A DNA stretch of 64,000 nt from CAVQNQ01 sp963714205 (GTDB taxonomy: Bacteria; Acidobacteriota; Terriglobia; Bryobacterales; Bryobacteraceae). The notes below the pieces were generated by a model. It searched no databases, had not been told where the DNA came from, and saw only the letters and a list, made by a program, of their open reading frames with translations. Where the stretch lies: the NCBI GenBank assembly GCA_963714205.1, contig CAVQNQ010000002.1:1984001-2048000 (forward strand), given 5' to 3'. Positions 35,915 to 46,200 of this stretch are shown one piece after another. Every line of letters begins with the position of its first letter. The first letter of the stretch is position 1. The translations under genes and the position numbers were made by a program.

Positions 35915-37468
35915 TCAACCCGCCAGCCGCGCCGTGACCGTCACCACCGAAAGTGGCGGCATCTCTACGCGCACGCCGGCGCCGCTCACGCTGGCCGTGT
36001 GATCGCGCGGAACCACCTGGTCCGGCGCCTCGAAGGTGTTGCACGCGTTCAGATCCGCGTGATACAGCGCGCGGGCGGAAGCGGCCGTCGCGCCCTTGCC
36101 CGCCACGGCGCAAGTCACCGTCATGGACGTGTCGTGCCGGGGATTCACCAGTGTGACCACCAGTTCGCTTCCCTGGCGCGAAGCCGAAACCGAAAGCCCG
36201 TTGGGCGCGCCCTCGTCGGGATTCTCCACTTTCACGGCGTTCTTCGAGCGGTGCGGTTTCTGCAGCTCGAAGGCGTAGTAAGCCGGCGTGCGGATACACT
36301 GGTCTTCGCGCGTGAGCAGGAGCGCATGCAGCACGTTGACGGTCTGGGCGATATTGGCCATCACCACTTTATCTGCCTGCCGGTGGAAGACGTTGAGACC
36401 CAGGGCCGCCGCCACTCCGCAGCGCATGGTGATCTGCTGCCACAGGCGGCCGTACTTCTTCTGCTCCTCGGGCACCATTTGGTCCCACACGCCCCATTCA
36501 TCCACGATCAGCCCCACGTTCCCCTTGGGATCGAAGGTGCTCATCAGCGCCCGCTGTTCCACGATGAACTGTTCCAGCCGCGTGAAGCCCACGAACTGCT
36601 GCTGCATCGCTTCCGGCGTGAACTTGGTGGCCGGCATCGAGCCGCGCTGATAGTTGTGCATGGAATAGCCGTTAGGCGGGCGGCGCCCGAGCAGCTTGAA
36701 GAAGGTCGAGGTCCAATCCTTGTCGTTGCCGGATGGGCCGCAGGCCACCAGAAAGGGCGTGGTCCCGCCGTAGGCCCGCGCGAAGCTGGTGAACTGGCGG
36801 TAGTGCTGCGAATACTCCTCCGGCCGCATGGAACCGCCGCAGCCCCAGTTCTCATTCCCCACGCCCCAATACTTGATGCGGAACGGTTCGGCCGAGCCGT
36901 TGGCCGCGCGCTCGTCGGAGAGCGTGCTGCCCGAGGGGTAATTGCAATACTCGAGCCACTCCTCGAATTCCTGCGGCGTCCCGCTGCCCACGTTGGCCGA
37001 AAAAATGGGCTCCGCGCCGATCAGGCGGCACAGCCCCACGAACTCGTGCGTGCCGAAGCTGTTGTCCTCGACGTATCCGCCCCAGCTCCCGTTCACCAGC
37101 TTGGGCCGCTTCTCGGCCGGGCCGATGCCTTGCCGCCAGTGGTAGTTGTCGGCGAAGCAGCCGCCCGGCCAGCGCAGCACCGGGATGCCCAGCGCGCGCA
37201 GATAGTCCACGGCCGCCTTCCGATAACCGTTCACGTTGGGGATCTTAGAGTTCTTGCCGACCCACAGCCCTCCGTAGATGCACGTCCCCAGGTGCTCGGA
37301 GAAGTTGCTGTGCAGCTCCGGCCGGATGGTCCCGATGGACGCTTCGGGATCGATTCGCAGACGCCGCTCTTCGGCCGCCGCGCCGATCCCCCGCTTGGGC
37401 GCGAACGCGCAGATTCCCGCCGCCGCGCCTCCCGCCAGCAGGTTGCGCCTTGTGATCGAGGTCTTCAT
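35915..37468 (-). CDS. Alpha-L-arabinofuranosidase (GH51), Tat-exported
   Basis: 517 residues. The N-terminus carries a twin-arginine signal (ITRRNLLAGGAAAG). The catalytic barrel has RWPGGCFADNYHWRQGIGP, the acid/base Glu in GVGNENWGCGGSM, and the nucleophile Glu in IVDEWGVW. A C-terminal beta-sandwich ends SVVTVTARLAG. These are GH51 features; the enzyme removes arabinose side chains from arabinan or arabinoxylan. The upstream hydroxypyruvate-isomerase-like gene ends 10 bases before the ATG, so the two are co-transcribed. It abuts the transketolase stop convergently. Confidence 0.88.
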   Translation of the reverse strand: MKTSITRRNLLAGGAAAGICAFAPKRGIGAAAEERRLRIDPEASIGTIRPELHSNFSEHLGTCIYGGLWVGKNSKIPNVNGYRKAAVDYLRALGIPVLRWPGGCFADNYHWRQGIGPAEKRPKLVNGSWGGYVEDNSFGTHEFVGLCRLIGAEPIFSANVGSGTPQEFEEWLEYCNYPSGSTLSDERAANGSAEPFRIKYWGVGNENWGCGGSMRPEEYSQHYRQFTSFARAYGGTTPFLVACGPSGNDKDWTSTFFKLLGRRPPNGYSMHNYQRGSMPATKFTPEAMQQQFVGFTRLEQFIVEQRALMSTFDPKGNVGLIVDEWGVWDQMVPEEQKKYGRLWQQITMRCGVAAALGLNVFHRQADKVVMANIAQTVNVLHALLLTREDQCIRTPAYYAFELQKPHRSKNAVKVENPDEGAPNGLSVSASRQGSELVVTLVNPRHDTSMTVTCAVAGKGATAASARALYHADLNACNTFEAPDQVVPRDHTASVSGAGVRVEMPPLSVVTVTARLAG

Positions 37469-37478
37469 ACTTCCTCCT

Positions 37479-38264
37479 TCAAGCCGCGTTGGAAAGCCGC
37501 CAGAACCAGCCTAAGCCCTCCACGGTCGTGCCCGCCGGCCGATACTCGCAGCCGATCCACCCATCGTAGCCGATCTCGTCCAGCAACCGGAAGATGTGCT
37601 CGTAGCGCACCTCGCCCGTATCCGGCTCGTTCCTTCCCGGCGGCCCGGCAATCTGCACATGCCCGCAATCGGCGGCGTAGCGTTTCAGCTTGGTGGTGAG
37701 GTCGCCCTCCATCACCTGCATGTGGTAGCAGTCCATCATCATCTTGTGATTGGGCGCGCCCACCGCCATTACCACCGCGTGGGAATCCGCCTGCGTCGAG
37801 ACGAAAAAGCCCGGCATGTCGCGCGTGTTGATGGCTTCGGTCAGCAGCGTGATCCCGTGCGGGGCCAGCTTACCCGCGGCGTATTTGAGATTGGCCACCA
37901 AAGTCTCCCGGCAGGCAGCCGGGTCTGCGTCCGGCGGTTTGATTCCCGTCATGGCGTGGATGCGCCGCGTGCCCAGGCGCGTGGCGTATATCAGAGCCTT
38001 CTCGACCCCCGCGCGGAATTCTTCCTCGCGCCCGTGATGGCACGCGATCCCGCGCTCGCCGGCCGCGAAATTCCCCGGCGGCATATTAAATAGGACCAGC
38101 TCCAGCCCGTTCTCCCGCAGGCGCGTTTCGATTTCTTCCGGCGCGTAGTCGTAGGGGAACAGAAATTCCACGGCGCGGAACCCGGCTTCGGCGGCGGCCG
38201 CAAAGCGATCGAGGAACGGCGCCTCGTTGAACATCATCGATAGATTGGCTGCGAATTTAGGCAT
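37479..38264 (-). CDS. Hydroxypyruvate isomerase / 2-oxo-tetronate isomerase-like TIM-barrel protein
   Basis: 261 residues. The AP-endonuclease-2-like barrel of the Hyi/OtnI group is clear: FAANLSMMFNEAPFLDRFAAA, VEFLFPYDY, LTEAINTRDMPGFFVST, NHKMMMDCYHMQVMEGDL with metal ligands, and HVQIAGPPGRNEPDTGEV followed by WIGCEYRPAGTT. Members isomerise hydroxypyruvate or 2-oxo-tetronates. It lies 10 bases upstream of a GH51 gene on the same strand, so a role in sugar-acid use is likely. The family cannot be split further by eye. Confidence 0.82.
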   Translation of the reverse strand: MPKFAANLSMMFNEAPFLDRFAAAAEAGFRAVEFLFPYDYAPEEIETRLRENGLELVLFNMPPGNFAAGERGIACHHGREEEFRAGVEKALIYATRLGTRRIHAMTGIKPPDADPAACRETLVANLKYAAGKLAPHGITLLTEAINTRDMPGFFVSTQADSHAVVMAVGAPNHKMMMDCYHMQVMEGDLTTKLKRYAADCGHVQIAGPPGRNEPDTGEVRYEHIFRLLDEIGYDGWIGCEYRPAGTTVEGLGWFWRLSNAA

Positions 38265-38337
38265 GGGCGGATCTCCTGAACGTCACCATTCAGTGTAGAC
38301 CCCCAGAGGGCCCCATTTGGGCCGCGGCCAGAGGCGC

Positions 38338-39198
38338 TTAGCGCTCGCCCCATTTCAATTTCTGGCGCAGCACGTCGAAGAACATCATGTGCGGCGGGCG
38401 TACGAGCAGCAGGGCGTAATTCGAGCTGCGGCAGACCACCGTGTCGTCTCGCTTGATGGGCGTGCCCACCTGCCCGTCGATGGTCAGGTAGACGCTCTCG
38501 TCCGGACCGCGCGCGATCACCCGGATCACGCTGGTCTCCGGGACCAGCACCGGCCGGTTCGTGAGCATGTGCGGGCAGATGGGAGTGATGCAGATGGCCG
38601 GCACCGAGGGGAAGATGATGGGGCCCCCGGCGGAAAGAGAATACGCGGTCGAACCCGTGGGCGTCGCGATGATCAGGCCGTCGGCCTTGTAGGCGCACAC
38701 GAACTGCTCGTCCACATAGGCATCCAGATCGATCATGCGCGCGATCGAGGATTTCGAGAGCACCGCGTCGTTAAGCGATTCGTAGCTGGCCACCACTTCG
38801 CTGCCGCGGACCACCTCGGCGGTCAAAAACTTCCGGCGCGCGATGCGGTGCTCGCCGCGGAAGGCGCGCTGCAATTCGGGGTACAAGTCGTCGATGGCGA
38901 TGGCCGTGAGGAAGCCCAGCCCGCCCAGGTTCACGGGAAAGAGCGGGATCTCTCGCCTGCCGATGGCCCGCGCGGCCGAGAGCAGCGTGCCGTCGCCGCC
39001 CAGCACCACCACCAGGTCGCAGCCCTCCGCAACCTCCGTCCGCGGGATGCCCGCCACGCCGATGTAGCGCCCGGTCTCCTCGTCGCAGCGCACCGCGATG
39101 CCGCGTCCGTTGAGCCACTCGATGAGCTTGGGAACGATCTGCCCGGCGGCGTCGCTGGCGGGCTTGGAGACGATCCCCACGGTTTTAATGATGGGCAT
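38338..39198 (-). CDS. nadK: NAD kinase
   Basis: 286 residues from the ATG at 39198, the usual length. The GGDGTLLSAAR motif (VVVLGGDGTLL), VNLGGLGFLT, the NAD-binding TPTGSTAYSLSAGGPII and the C-terminal LTIDGQVG are all present. It phosphorylates NAD to NADP. Its first 14 bases overlap the end of tlyA, so translation is coupled. It is the last gene of the xseB-ispA-tlyA-nadK operon. Confidence 0.93.
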   Translation of the reverse strand: MPIIKTVGIVSKPASDAAGQIVPKLIEWLNGRGIAVRCDEETGRYIGVAGIPRTEVAEGCDLVVVLGGDGTLLSAARAIGRREIPLFPVNLGGLGFLTAIAIDDLYPELQRAFRGEHRIARRKFLTAEVVRGSEVVASYESLNDAVLSKSSIARMIDLDAYVDEQFVCAYKADGLIIATPTGSTAYSLSAGGPIIFPSVPAICITPICPHMLTNRPVLVPETSVIRVIARGPDESVYLTIDGQVGTPIKRDDTVVCRSSNYALLLVRPPHMMFFDVLRQKLKWGER

Positions 39199-39907
39199 AG
39201 AGGAGAAACTCCTTGTTCCCTTCGGCGCCGAGTACGGGGCTTTCCATAATGGCGGTGGTGAATCCCAATTCTCGCGCGGAGGCACCCACGCGCTCGCAGG
39301 CGGCCTGGTGGAGTTCCGGCTCGCGAACGATGCCGCCCTTGCCCACCTGGCCCTTCCCAACTTCAAACTGCGGTTTGACCAGTATAACCATCCGGCCGTC
39401 CGGGCGGAGAAGCGCCACTACCGCGGGCAGGATCAGGGTCACCGAAATGAAGCTCACATCGCAGACCGCGAGATCCACCGGCTCGCCGATCTCCTCAAAC
39501 GTCAGCGCGCGCGCGTTGACCCGATCGTGCACCACCACGCGCGCATCCGAGCGCAGCTTCCAATCGAGCTGGCCGCTTCCCACGTCCACCGCGTGCACGC
39601 GCGCCGCGCCGGCCTGCAGCAGGGCGTCCGTAAAGCCGCCCGTGGAGGCGCCGATATCCAGGCACACCTTGCCCGCCGCGTCGATGGCGAAGTGGCGCAA
39701 CGCGCCGGCCAGCTTGAAGCCGCCGCGCCCCACGTAGGGCGGGCGCGCCAGCACCTCCACCGGGGCGTCGTCCGCTACCGTTTGGCCGGGCTTGGAAGCC
39801 TTCTGTCCGGCTACCCGGACTTCGCCTGCCATGATCAGCCCCTGCGCCTTCTCGCGGGATTCGGCCAGGCCGCGCTCCACCATCAGCCGGTCCAGCCGCG
39901 TCTTCAT
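39185..39907 (-). CDS. tlyA: TlyA-family rRNA 2'-O-methyltransferase (hemolysin A family)
   Basis: 240 residues. An S4 RNA-binding domain (MKTRLDRLMVERGLAESREK) precedes an FtsJ-like methyltransferase with SAM motif CLDIGASTGGFTDALLQAG, VDLAVCDVSFIS and ILVKPQFEVGK. In the family this methylates rRNA cytidines (C1409 of 16S and C1920 of 23S in actinobacteria). The start ATG overlaps the ispA stop by four bases, and the end overlaps nadK by 14. The same neighbourhood (xseB, ispA, tlyA, nadK) is common in many bacteria. Confidence 0.92.
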   Translation of the reverse strand: MKTRLDRLMVERGLAESREKAQGLIMAGEVRVAGQKASKPGQTVADDAPVEVLARPPYVGRGGFKLAGALRHFAIDAAGKVCLDIGASTGGFTDALLQAGAARVHAVDVGSGQLDWKLRSDARVVVHDRVNARALTFEEIGEPVDLAVCDVSFISVTLILPAVVALLRPDGRMVILVKPQFEVGKGQVGKGGIVREPELHQAACERVGASARELGFTTAIMESPVLGAEGNKEFLLYAHH

Positions 39908-40764
39908 GACTTGCGGCGGACGATGCGATCGGCCAGCTCGTGGAGCCGCGCGGCGCGGTCGCCGAACAGGTCCAGCACGGCGTGGGCCCGCGCGCATTCC
40001 TCATCCGCCATGCGATGCGAGTCGGCCAAACCGTAGACGGCCGGAAACGTGATCTTGTGCTGCTCGGCGTCTTTGCCGGCGGTCTTGCCGAGCGCTTCGG
40101 ACGATTCCTCCACGTCGAGGATGTCGTCCACGATCTGGAAAGCCAGCCCCACGTGCTCGCCGTAGCAGGAAAGCGCGCCGTACTGTTCCGCGGATGCGCC
40201 CGCGTAAATGGCGCCCATGCGCAGGCTGGCGCGCAGCAACGCACCGGTTTTGGCCCGGTGGATGCTCTCGAGCAGTTGCGCGTTGGGAGCCTTGCCTTCG
40301 CCCTCCAGATCGGCCACCTGCCCGCCGATCATGCCGCCCACGGTGCCGGAAGCGGCGGCCAGTTCCGCGATCAACCGGCTCTTGCGCTTATCCGGGGCGT
40401 CGATCTCGGCCAGCACCTGAAAGGCCAGGGTGAGCAGCGCGTCGCCGGCCAGGATGGCCATGGCATCGCCGAACACCTTGTGGTTGGTAAGCTTGCCGCG
40501 GCGGTAATCGTCGTTATCGAGCGCCGGCAGATCGTCGTGGATCAGCGAGTAGGTATGGATCAGCTCCAGCGAGCAGGCCGCCGCGATCACGCCATCCGGC
40601 GAATCGGAGACCGCCCGCGCGGCCTCGATACAGAGGGTCGGCCGTATGCGCTTGCCGCCCGCGAACAGGCTGTAGCGCATGGCGCGATGAATGGTCTCCG
40701 GGGGCGCCGTCTCGGGCGGAACGAGGCGGTCGAGTTCCGCATCCACCTCTTCGCGCAGGCTCAT
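39904..40764 (-). CDS. ispA: Farnesyl/geranylgeranyl diphosphate synthase
   Basis: 286 residues. The first Asp-rich motif is DDLPALDNDDYRRGK and the second DDILD (QIVDDILDVEESSE). LFAGGKRIRPTL and GKTAGKDAEQHK are also typical. The spacing in the first motif is that of bacterial short-chain synthases of the IspA type. It makes farnesyl diphosphate, a precursor of quinones and the lipid carrier. It overlaps xseB and tlyA by four bases each (ATGA type). Confidence 0.92.
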   Translation of the reverse strand: MSLREEVDAELDRLVPPETAPPETIHRAMRYSLFAGGKRIRPTLCIEAARAVSDSPDGVIAAACSLELIHTYSLIHDDLPALDNDDYRRGKLTNHKVFGDAMAILAGDALLTLAFQVLAEIDAPDKRKSRLIAELAAASGTVGGMIGGQVADLEGEGKAPNAQLLESIHRAKTGALLRASLRMGAIYAGASAEQYGALSCYGEHVGLAFQIVDDILDVEESSEALGKTAGKDAEQHKITFPAVYGLADSHRMADEECARAHAVLDLFGDRAARLHELADRIVRRKS

Positions 40765-41021
40765 ATTTTTTCGGATTTTTCGGGGCGGAACGGCTCGGCG
40801 GCCATCTTGCCTTCCTTGCGGATGAGCATTTCGACGCGCGTCTCGGCCTCCTCGAGTTGCTTGCGGCAGGTAGCGCTCAGGTTCATGCCGCGCTCGAAGA
40901 GTTCCAGCGAGCGTTCCAGGGGCAGGTCGCCGGCCTCCAGTTCCTTGACCACCTTCTCGAGTTCGTCGAGGCAGATTTCAAACGATTCCACCGGTTCGGC
41001 GCCGGTCTGGTCAGCCGCCAT
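40761..41021 (-). CDS. xseB: Exodeoxyribonuclease VII small subunit
   Basis: 86 residues. The two-helix XseB pattern is clear: ICLDELEKVVKELEAGDLPLE, then SLELFERGMNLSATCRKQLEEAETRVEML. It stabilises the XseA nuclease; xseA itself is not in the window. It is the first assured member of the ispA operon, overlapping ispA by four bases, with a short membrane-protein gene ending 9 bases upstream. Confidence 0.9.
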   Translation of the reverse strand: MAADQTGAEPVESFEICLDELEKVVKELEAGDLPLERSLELFERGMNLSATCRKQLEEAETRVEMLIRKEGKMAAEPFRPEKSEKI

Positions 41022-41030
41022 GCAGCTATT

Positions 41031-41411
41031 CTAACAAGCGTCGCGCGCGATTCCGGCCGTCCGCGCGGGGATGAAGACCTGCCCCACGGTGGCGCTGTCC
41101 TGGTCGTTCTGGTCGTCTTCGTCGCTCTCCCCGAACAGGTGCTCGTAGTAGCTGGCCAGGCCGCAGCCGGCCAGCAGCACCAGGGTGAGCGCCAGCCACT
41201 TCACGGTCCGGAGATTCCAGGCCCGCGTGCCTTCGAAAGCCGCGGCCGCGGCTTTAACGATGCTGAAGGCCGCGCCGCAACCCAGCCCCAGTTTCAGATA
41301 CCACGGAACCAAATCCAGGTGGCCCTGGCCGCCCACCTGGCTCCATAACGTGAAGACGGCAATGACGGCGATCAGGAAGAGCGTGGCGTAAGCGAGGCGA
41401 AGAATGGGCAT
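41031..41411 (-). CDS. Small membrane protein of unknown function
   Basis: 126 residues from the ATG at 41411 (an ATG at 41426 would add five). Three hydrophobic segments are visible: LAYATLFLIAVIAVFTLW (about 4-22), LGLGCGAAFSIVKAAAA (about 40-58) and VKWLALTLVLLAGCGLASYY (about 70-90). An acidic patch GESDEDDQNDQD follows. No family is recognised. It lies 9 bases before xseB on the same strand and may belong to that operon. Confidence 0.6.
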   Translation of the reverse strand: MPILRLAYATLFLIAVIAVFTLWSQVGGQGHLDLVPWYLKLGLGCGAAFSIVKAAAAAFEGTRAWNLRTVKWLALTLVLLAGCGLASYYEHLFGESDEDDQNDQDSATVGQVFIPARTAGIARDAC

Positions 41412-41460
41412 GTGCGGCGCCGACACTTCATCTTATTACGTTATCCCGGAGGGAGATGGA

Positions 41461-41492
41461 CCAAAACGCCCAGGGGATAACCCGCTCCTGGG
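41461..41492 (-). terminator. Terminator-like hairpin after the GH28 gene
   Basis: On the minus strand, CCCAGG (41492-41487) pairs with CCTGGG (41474-41469), with further GGG/CCC pairing inside. The stem is followed by CGTTTTGG. The T-run is short, so termination may be partial. It lies between the GH28 stop (41507) and the next start (41411), which separates the pectinase from the xseB operon. Confidence 0.45.
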
Positions 41493-41506
41493 ATCTCGTG
41501 ACGGCC

Positions 41507-43213
41507 CTAAAGCGTTTTCTGATCCACCTTTTGTAACTCAGTATCCTTCACGCCGCCGCACATGTGCACACTCAGATCGGCGACGTTGCGCAACGCGAAC
41601 ACCGGCGTATCGGCCACCTGCGGCGTCCTGACGCGGAAGAAGTCGGCGTCCCGCACATCTTCCAGCGCGAACGCCGGCCGGCGATCTTCCTTGTCCGCCT
41701 GGATCATGATGTTGTCGAACTGGATGCCCCTCACGTGCCGCACATAGAAGCCATGCGACGGCATCTTGTGCCGCTGGGGCGCGGCGCCGGCATTGCGCCC
41801 GCCCTGTTGCGGAGGAGCGCCTCGAGCGCCTCCTCGTTCCTGCCCTTCCGGCACAAAGTCGCCGTTCGGACCGCGCCCATTGCGCCCCGGCATCGCCGGA
41901 ACCGTGAACATGTCCGGCTCGGGGTAGCTGTCCTCGTTCTCGGGCGGCTCGTACGCCGCATCCTCTTTGGTCCCGCCGCCCTGGTGCTGTATCTCTACGT
42001 TGCTGATCTTGACGTCCTCAACGTAGTGGCCGGGGATTCCGCTGATGATCGAACCCAAGGCCGAAACGGAGTTAGAGCACACCAGGTTGCTGATGATCAC
42101 CCGCTTCAGCGTTCCCGGCGCCGTGCCATCCGGCGCGCGCAGCCGCCGGCCCAGCCGCACAAAAACCGGCGCGCTCATGATGTCGCGCATCGAGATGTTG
42201 GTCACGGTCACGTCTTCCAATAGACCGCCATCCACGGTCTCCAGCGCCAGCCCCTGGCAACCTTCGAACACGCAGTTGGAAATCGTGATGTTGCGGAAGC
42301 CGCCGTTCGATTCGGTTCCGAACTTGATGCGGCCGGTATGCGGCACCCGCGCTTCCGGCCCGAATCTCCTGTAAGTGCCGTCCAGCAAAGTGCCTTCTTC
42401 CCAGCAGCCGCTCACGTAGCAGTCGGCGATGGTCACGAACTCCGTCTGTCGCGCCGAGCCCAGCGCGTAATCGGCTTTGAGGCAAATGCCGTCGTCCCAC
42501 GGCGAGTTCACCGAGCAGTTCGAGATTCTCACGTTGCGGCACGAGTCCACGTCCATGCCATCGCGATTGGTGTCGATTTTCAAATTGTCGATCGTAAGGT
42601 TGTCCACACCGGTTGCCAATATGCCGAAGTGGCCGCCATGCAGGATCGAGAAATCGCGCAGCAGCACGTTGTGGCAGCTTTTCAGACTGATCGATTTGTT
42701 CCCCACGCCGGGATTCATGGCGCCCTGGCCGCGGCTAAGCCCCTTACCCCAGATGCGGCCACCGCCGATGATAGCGGCATTGGCGATGCCTTCCCCCCAG
42801 ATCAAGCTGTTGTGAAAGTGACTGTGTCCGAAATCCTGGTACTTGTCCCACGGGTTAGGCTCGGCCGCGTCGTATCCTCCCGCGCCGCCTTCCGGCGTGT
42901 CGGCGGCGACGATGGTGGCGCCCTCATCCAGATACAGCGCCACGTTGCTCTTGAGGTGGATCGAGAAGCAGAGATAACTCCCGGCCGGAAAGGCGACGGC
43001 CCCGCCGCCCGTCGCCGCGGCAGCTTCAATGGCCTGGTTGATCGCAGGGGTGTCCACTGTCTTGCCGTCGCCCTTGGCGCCGAACGCCGTGACGTCGAGG
43101 GCGCGCTCCGGGGCTGCCGCTGCCTTTGCCGCCCTTCCGCCCATTCTGCCGGCCAGAGCACCGGCGGCCAAGCCAAAACTGGCGCGCTTGAAAAATTCTC
43201 TTCGCCGTAACAT
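41507..43213 (-). CDS. Polygalacturonase/pectinase-like glycoside hydrolase (GH28), Tat-exported
   Basis: 568 residues from the ATG at 43213 (GGAG six bases upstream). A twin-arginine signal (RRREFFKRASFG) is followed by the start of the beta-helix, VTAFGAKGDGKTVDTPAINQAI, a near-invariant opening for GH28 and pectate-lyase folds. Catalytic-type motifs are IDTNRDGMDVDSCRNVRI, SPWDDGICLKAD and GHFGI. A Gly/Pro/Arg-rich insert (about 455-500, near GGARGAPPQQGGRNAG) interrupts the last coils. It should cleave pectin backbones outside the cytoplasm. kgd ends 78 bases upstream on the same strand. Confidence 0.85.
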   Translation of the reverse strand: MLRRREFFKRASFGLAAGALAGRMGGRAAKAAAAPERALDVTAFGAKGDGKTVDTPAINQAIEAAAATGGGAVAFPAGSYLCFSIHLKSNVALYLDEGATIVAADTPEGGAGGYDAAEPNPWDKYQDFGHSHFHNSLIWGEGIANAAIIGGGRIWGKGLSRGQGAMNPGVGNKSISLKSCHNVLLRDFSILHGGHFGILATGVDNLTIDNLKIDTNRDGMDVDSCRNVRISNCSVNSPWDDGICLKADYALGSARQTEFVTIADCYVSGCWEEGTLLDGTYRRFGPEARVPHTGRIKFGTESNGGFRNITISNCVFEGCQGLALETVDGGLLEDVTVTNISMRDIMSAPVFVRLGRRLRAPDGTAPGTLKRVIISNLVCSNSVSALGSIISGIPGHYVEDVKISNVEIQHQGGGTKEDAAYEPPENEDSYPEPDMFTVPAMPGRNGRGPNGDFVPEGQERGGARGAPPQQGGRNAGAAPQRHKMPSHGFYVRHVRGIQFDNIMIQADKEDRRPAFALEDVRDADFFRVRTPQVADTPVFALRNVADLSVHMCGGVKDTELQKVDQKTL

Positions 43214-43290
43214 GGGAATCTCCAAATGACGATATCAGATCGCCGGCTGGGAGGGATCGGCCTCCCATTGGCGGCGCTCCCGGCCGCCCT

Positions 43291-46200
43291 CTACTTCTTC
43301 CTTCTCGCTACCACGCGCACGCGCCGGGTTTGCGAGATGCCGCCGGGCGTCAGGGCGTCGTTGATCACGGCCACCTGCTCTTCCTGGTGCCGCTTGCCCG
43401 AACCGGTCGCCGGGCTGGCGCTTTCCGGCCGCCCCACGTACAGGATGGTGCGGCCTCCGCCATCAAGGAGCGGCTGGATCGCCTCCCGCATGAAGCGCCA
43501 CGGCCCCATGTTGCGCGGCTCTTCCTGCGCCCAGACCACTTCGGCGCTGGCCGGATAGCGCGCCAGGATGTCGGTTGCCTGGCTTTGCCGCGAACGGGTA
43601 GAGTTGTTCGACCCGGACCAGCGCCACGTGATTGGCGGCGCGTTCCTCGCGAGCGGCCAGAAGGTCGTAGTAGATCTTGCCGGAGCAGAAAACCACCCGC
43701 GAGACGTGCCCCGGATCGAGTGCGGCCGCGTCGCCCAGGATCTCCAGGAAGCCGCCGGAGGAGAAATCGTGGAGCGTGGAAACCGCGCGCGGATGGCGCA
43801 GCAGGCTCTTGGGCGTGAAGACGATCAGCGGCTTGCGCGTGCCGCGGCGGTCCGCGCCGCCGTACATCTGGCGGCGCAGCAGGTGGAAATACTGCGCCGG
43901 GGTGGTGCAGTTGGCCACCTGCATGTTGTTTTCGGCGCACAGGGTGAGGTAGCGCTCGATGCGCGCGCTGGAGTGCTCCGGCCCCTGCCCTTCGATAGCC
44001 GTGCGGCAGCAGCATCACCAGGCCGCTGGGCTGCCCCCACTTCTGCTCGGCGCAGGAAATGAACTGGTCGATCATGATCTGCGCGCCGTTGGCGAAATCG
44101 CCGAACTGCGCTTCCCAGATCACCAGCGTCAGCGGGTCGGCCACGCTGTAGCCGAACTCGAAGCCCAGCACGGCGTACTCGCTCAGGGAGCTGTCGAACA
44201 CGTCGAAGCGCGCCTGGTCGGGCGAGATGTGCTGCAGCGGCACGTAGCGCACGCCGGTCTCGGAATCGTAGAAGGCCAGGTGGCGCTGGCTGAAGGTGCC
44301 GCGCCCGGAATCCTGGCCGCTCAGGCGCACGGCGGTGCCTTCCAGCACCAGCGTGCCGAAGGCCAGCGCCTCGCCGAAGGCCCAATCGATGGGGCCGCCT
44401 TTGGTCAGGGCGTCGCGGCGGCGCTCGACGAAGCCGCGCAGCTTGGGATGCAGGTGGAAGCCCTCGGGGAAATGCGTCATGCCGCGGATCACGCGCTCCA
44501 GCACCGGCCGGTTCACCGCGGTGCGCGGGCAGAAAGCGCCGATATCCTCGCCCGCCACGGCGCTCAACTCCTGCAGTTCGTAGCGCTCGGCGTGTTTCTG
44601 GGCTGCGTCGTAGGCCTCCGCAAGCCGCCCCGCGGCCGCCTGGCGCAATGCCTGGCGTTTCTGCGGCGGGCGACCACCCCTTCGCGCGCCAGGCGATCGC
44701 GCGTACAGCGTGGCCACCGAAGGGTGCTCCTTGATCTTGCGGTACAGGATCGGCTGCGTATAGCTGGGGTCGTCGCCTTCGTTATGGCCGTGGCGCCGGT
44801 AGCAGATCATGTCGATCACCACGTCCTTCTTGAACTGCTGGCGGTAATCGAAGGCGATCTCGACCACGCGCATGGCCGCCTCGGGGTCGTCGCCGTTCAC
44901 GTGGAAGATGGGCGCCTGCACGCCGCGCGCCACGTCGGTGGAATAGGGCGTCGAGCGCGATTCGTCCGGGCAGCGTGGTGAAGCCGATCTGGTTGTTGAT
45001 GATGAGGTGGATCGGTGCCGCCGGTCGAGTAGCCATCGAGCTGCGAAAGGTTCAGCGTCTCGGCCACCACGCCCTGGCCGGCGAAGGCCGCGTCGCCGTG
45101 CACCAGCAGCGGAATCACGCGCTCGCGGCGCGGTGTCGCCGAGGCGGTCCTGCTTGGGCCGCACGATGCCTTCCACCACCGGGTCCACGGCTTCCAGGTG
45201 GCTGGGGTTGGGCGAAACCGAAACCACGATCTCGCGGCCGTTCTCAGCCTTGCGCACGCCGGTGGCGCCCAGGTGGTACTTCACGTCGCCGGACCCTTGC
45301 GTGCTGGCGGGATCGATCTCGCCTTCGAACTCCGAGAAAATCTGCTTCAGGTCCTTGCCCACCACGTTGGCCAGGATGTTCAGGCGGCCGCGGTGCGCCA
45401 TGCCGACCACGATTTCGTGCACACGGTTGGCCGCGGCGCGCTCCAGGATCTCCTCCAGGATGGCCAGCGCGGTCTCGCCGCCCTCCAGCGCAAAGCGCTT
45501 CTGGCCCACGAAGCGGGAGTGCAGAAAGTGTTCGAACTCTTCGCCGGCGACGAGGTTGCGCAGGATGCGCAGGCGCGTCTCCGGAGCCAGCGGCCAGTTA
45601 TTGGCCTCCGGCTCCATGCGCTGTTGCAGCCAGCGCTTCTGCTCCGGCACCTGGATGTTCATGTACTCGCAGCCGATTTTGCCGCAGTAGGTCTGGCGCA
45701 GCGTCTCCAGAATCTCGCGCAGCGTGGCCACCGGCTTGGGACCGCCCTCTGCCGGGACGCGCCCCGCGTCGCCCAGGCTGCCGGTGAGGAACTCGCGGTC
45801 GAGGTCCCAGATGGTGAGGCCGTAGGTTTCCGGGTCGAGTTCGGGATGGTAGCTGGGTTCGGCGCCCAGCGGGTCGAGATCGGCGATCAGGTGGCCGCGC
45901 ACGCGGTAGGCGTTGATCAGCTGCATGATGCCGGCTTGCTTGGCGATCTCGGCCGTGCGCGCGGAGGTCATGCCGGGCAGCAGCGGCTTGCGATCGGTCT
46001 CCCAGCGCACCGGCTGGTGGGGCATGCGGAGGTGCGCGAAGATCTCCTCGTAGAAGCCGCCGCGGCCATCCAGCAGCGCTTGCAGCTGGCCCAGGAAGAG
46101 GCCGGATTCGGCGCCCTGAATGATGCGGTGATCGTAGGTGCAGGTGAGCGTCATCACCTTGCTGATGCCCAGGATGGCGCGCGTCTCTTCGGCCGCGCCC

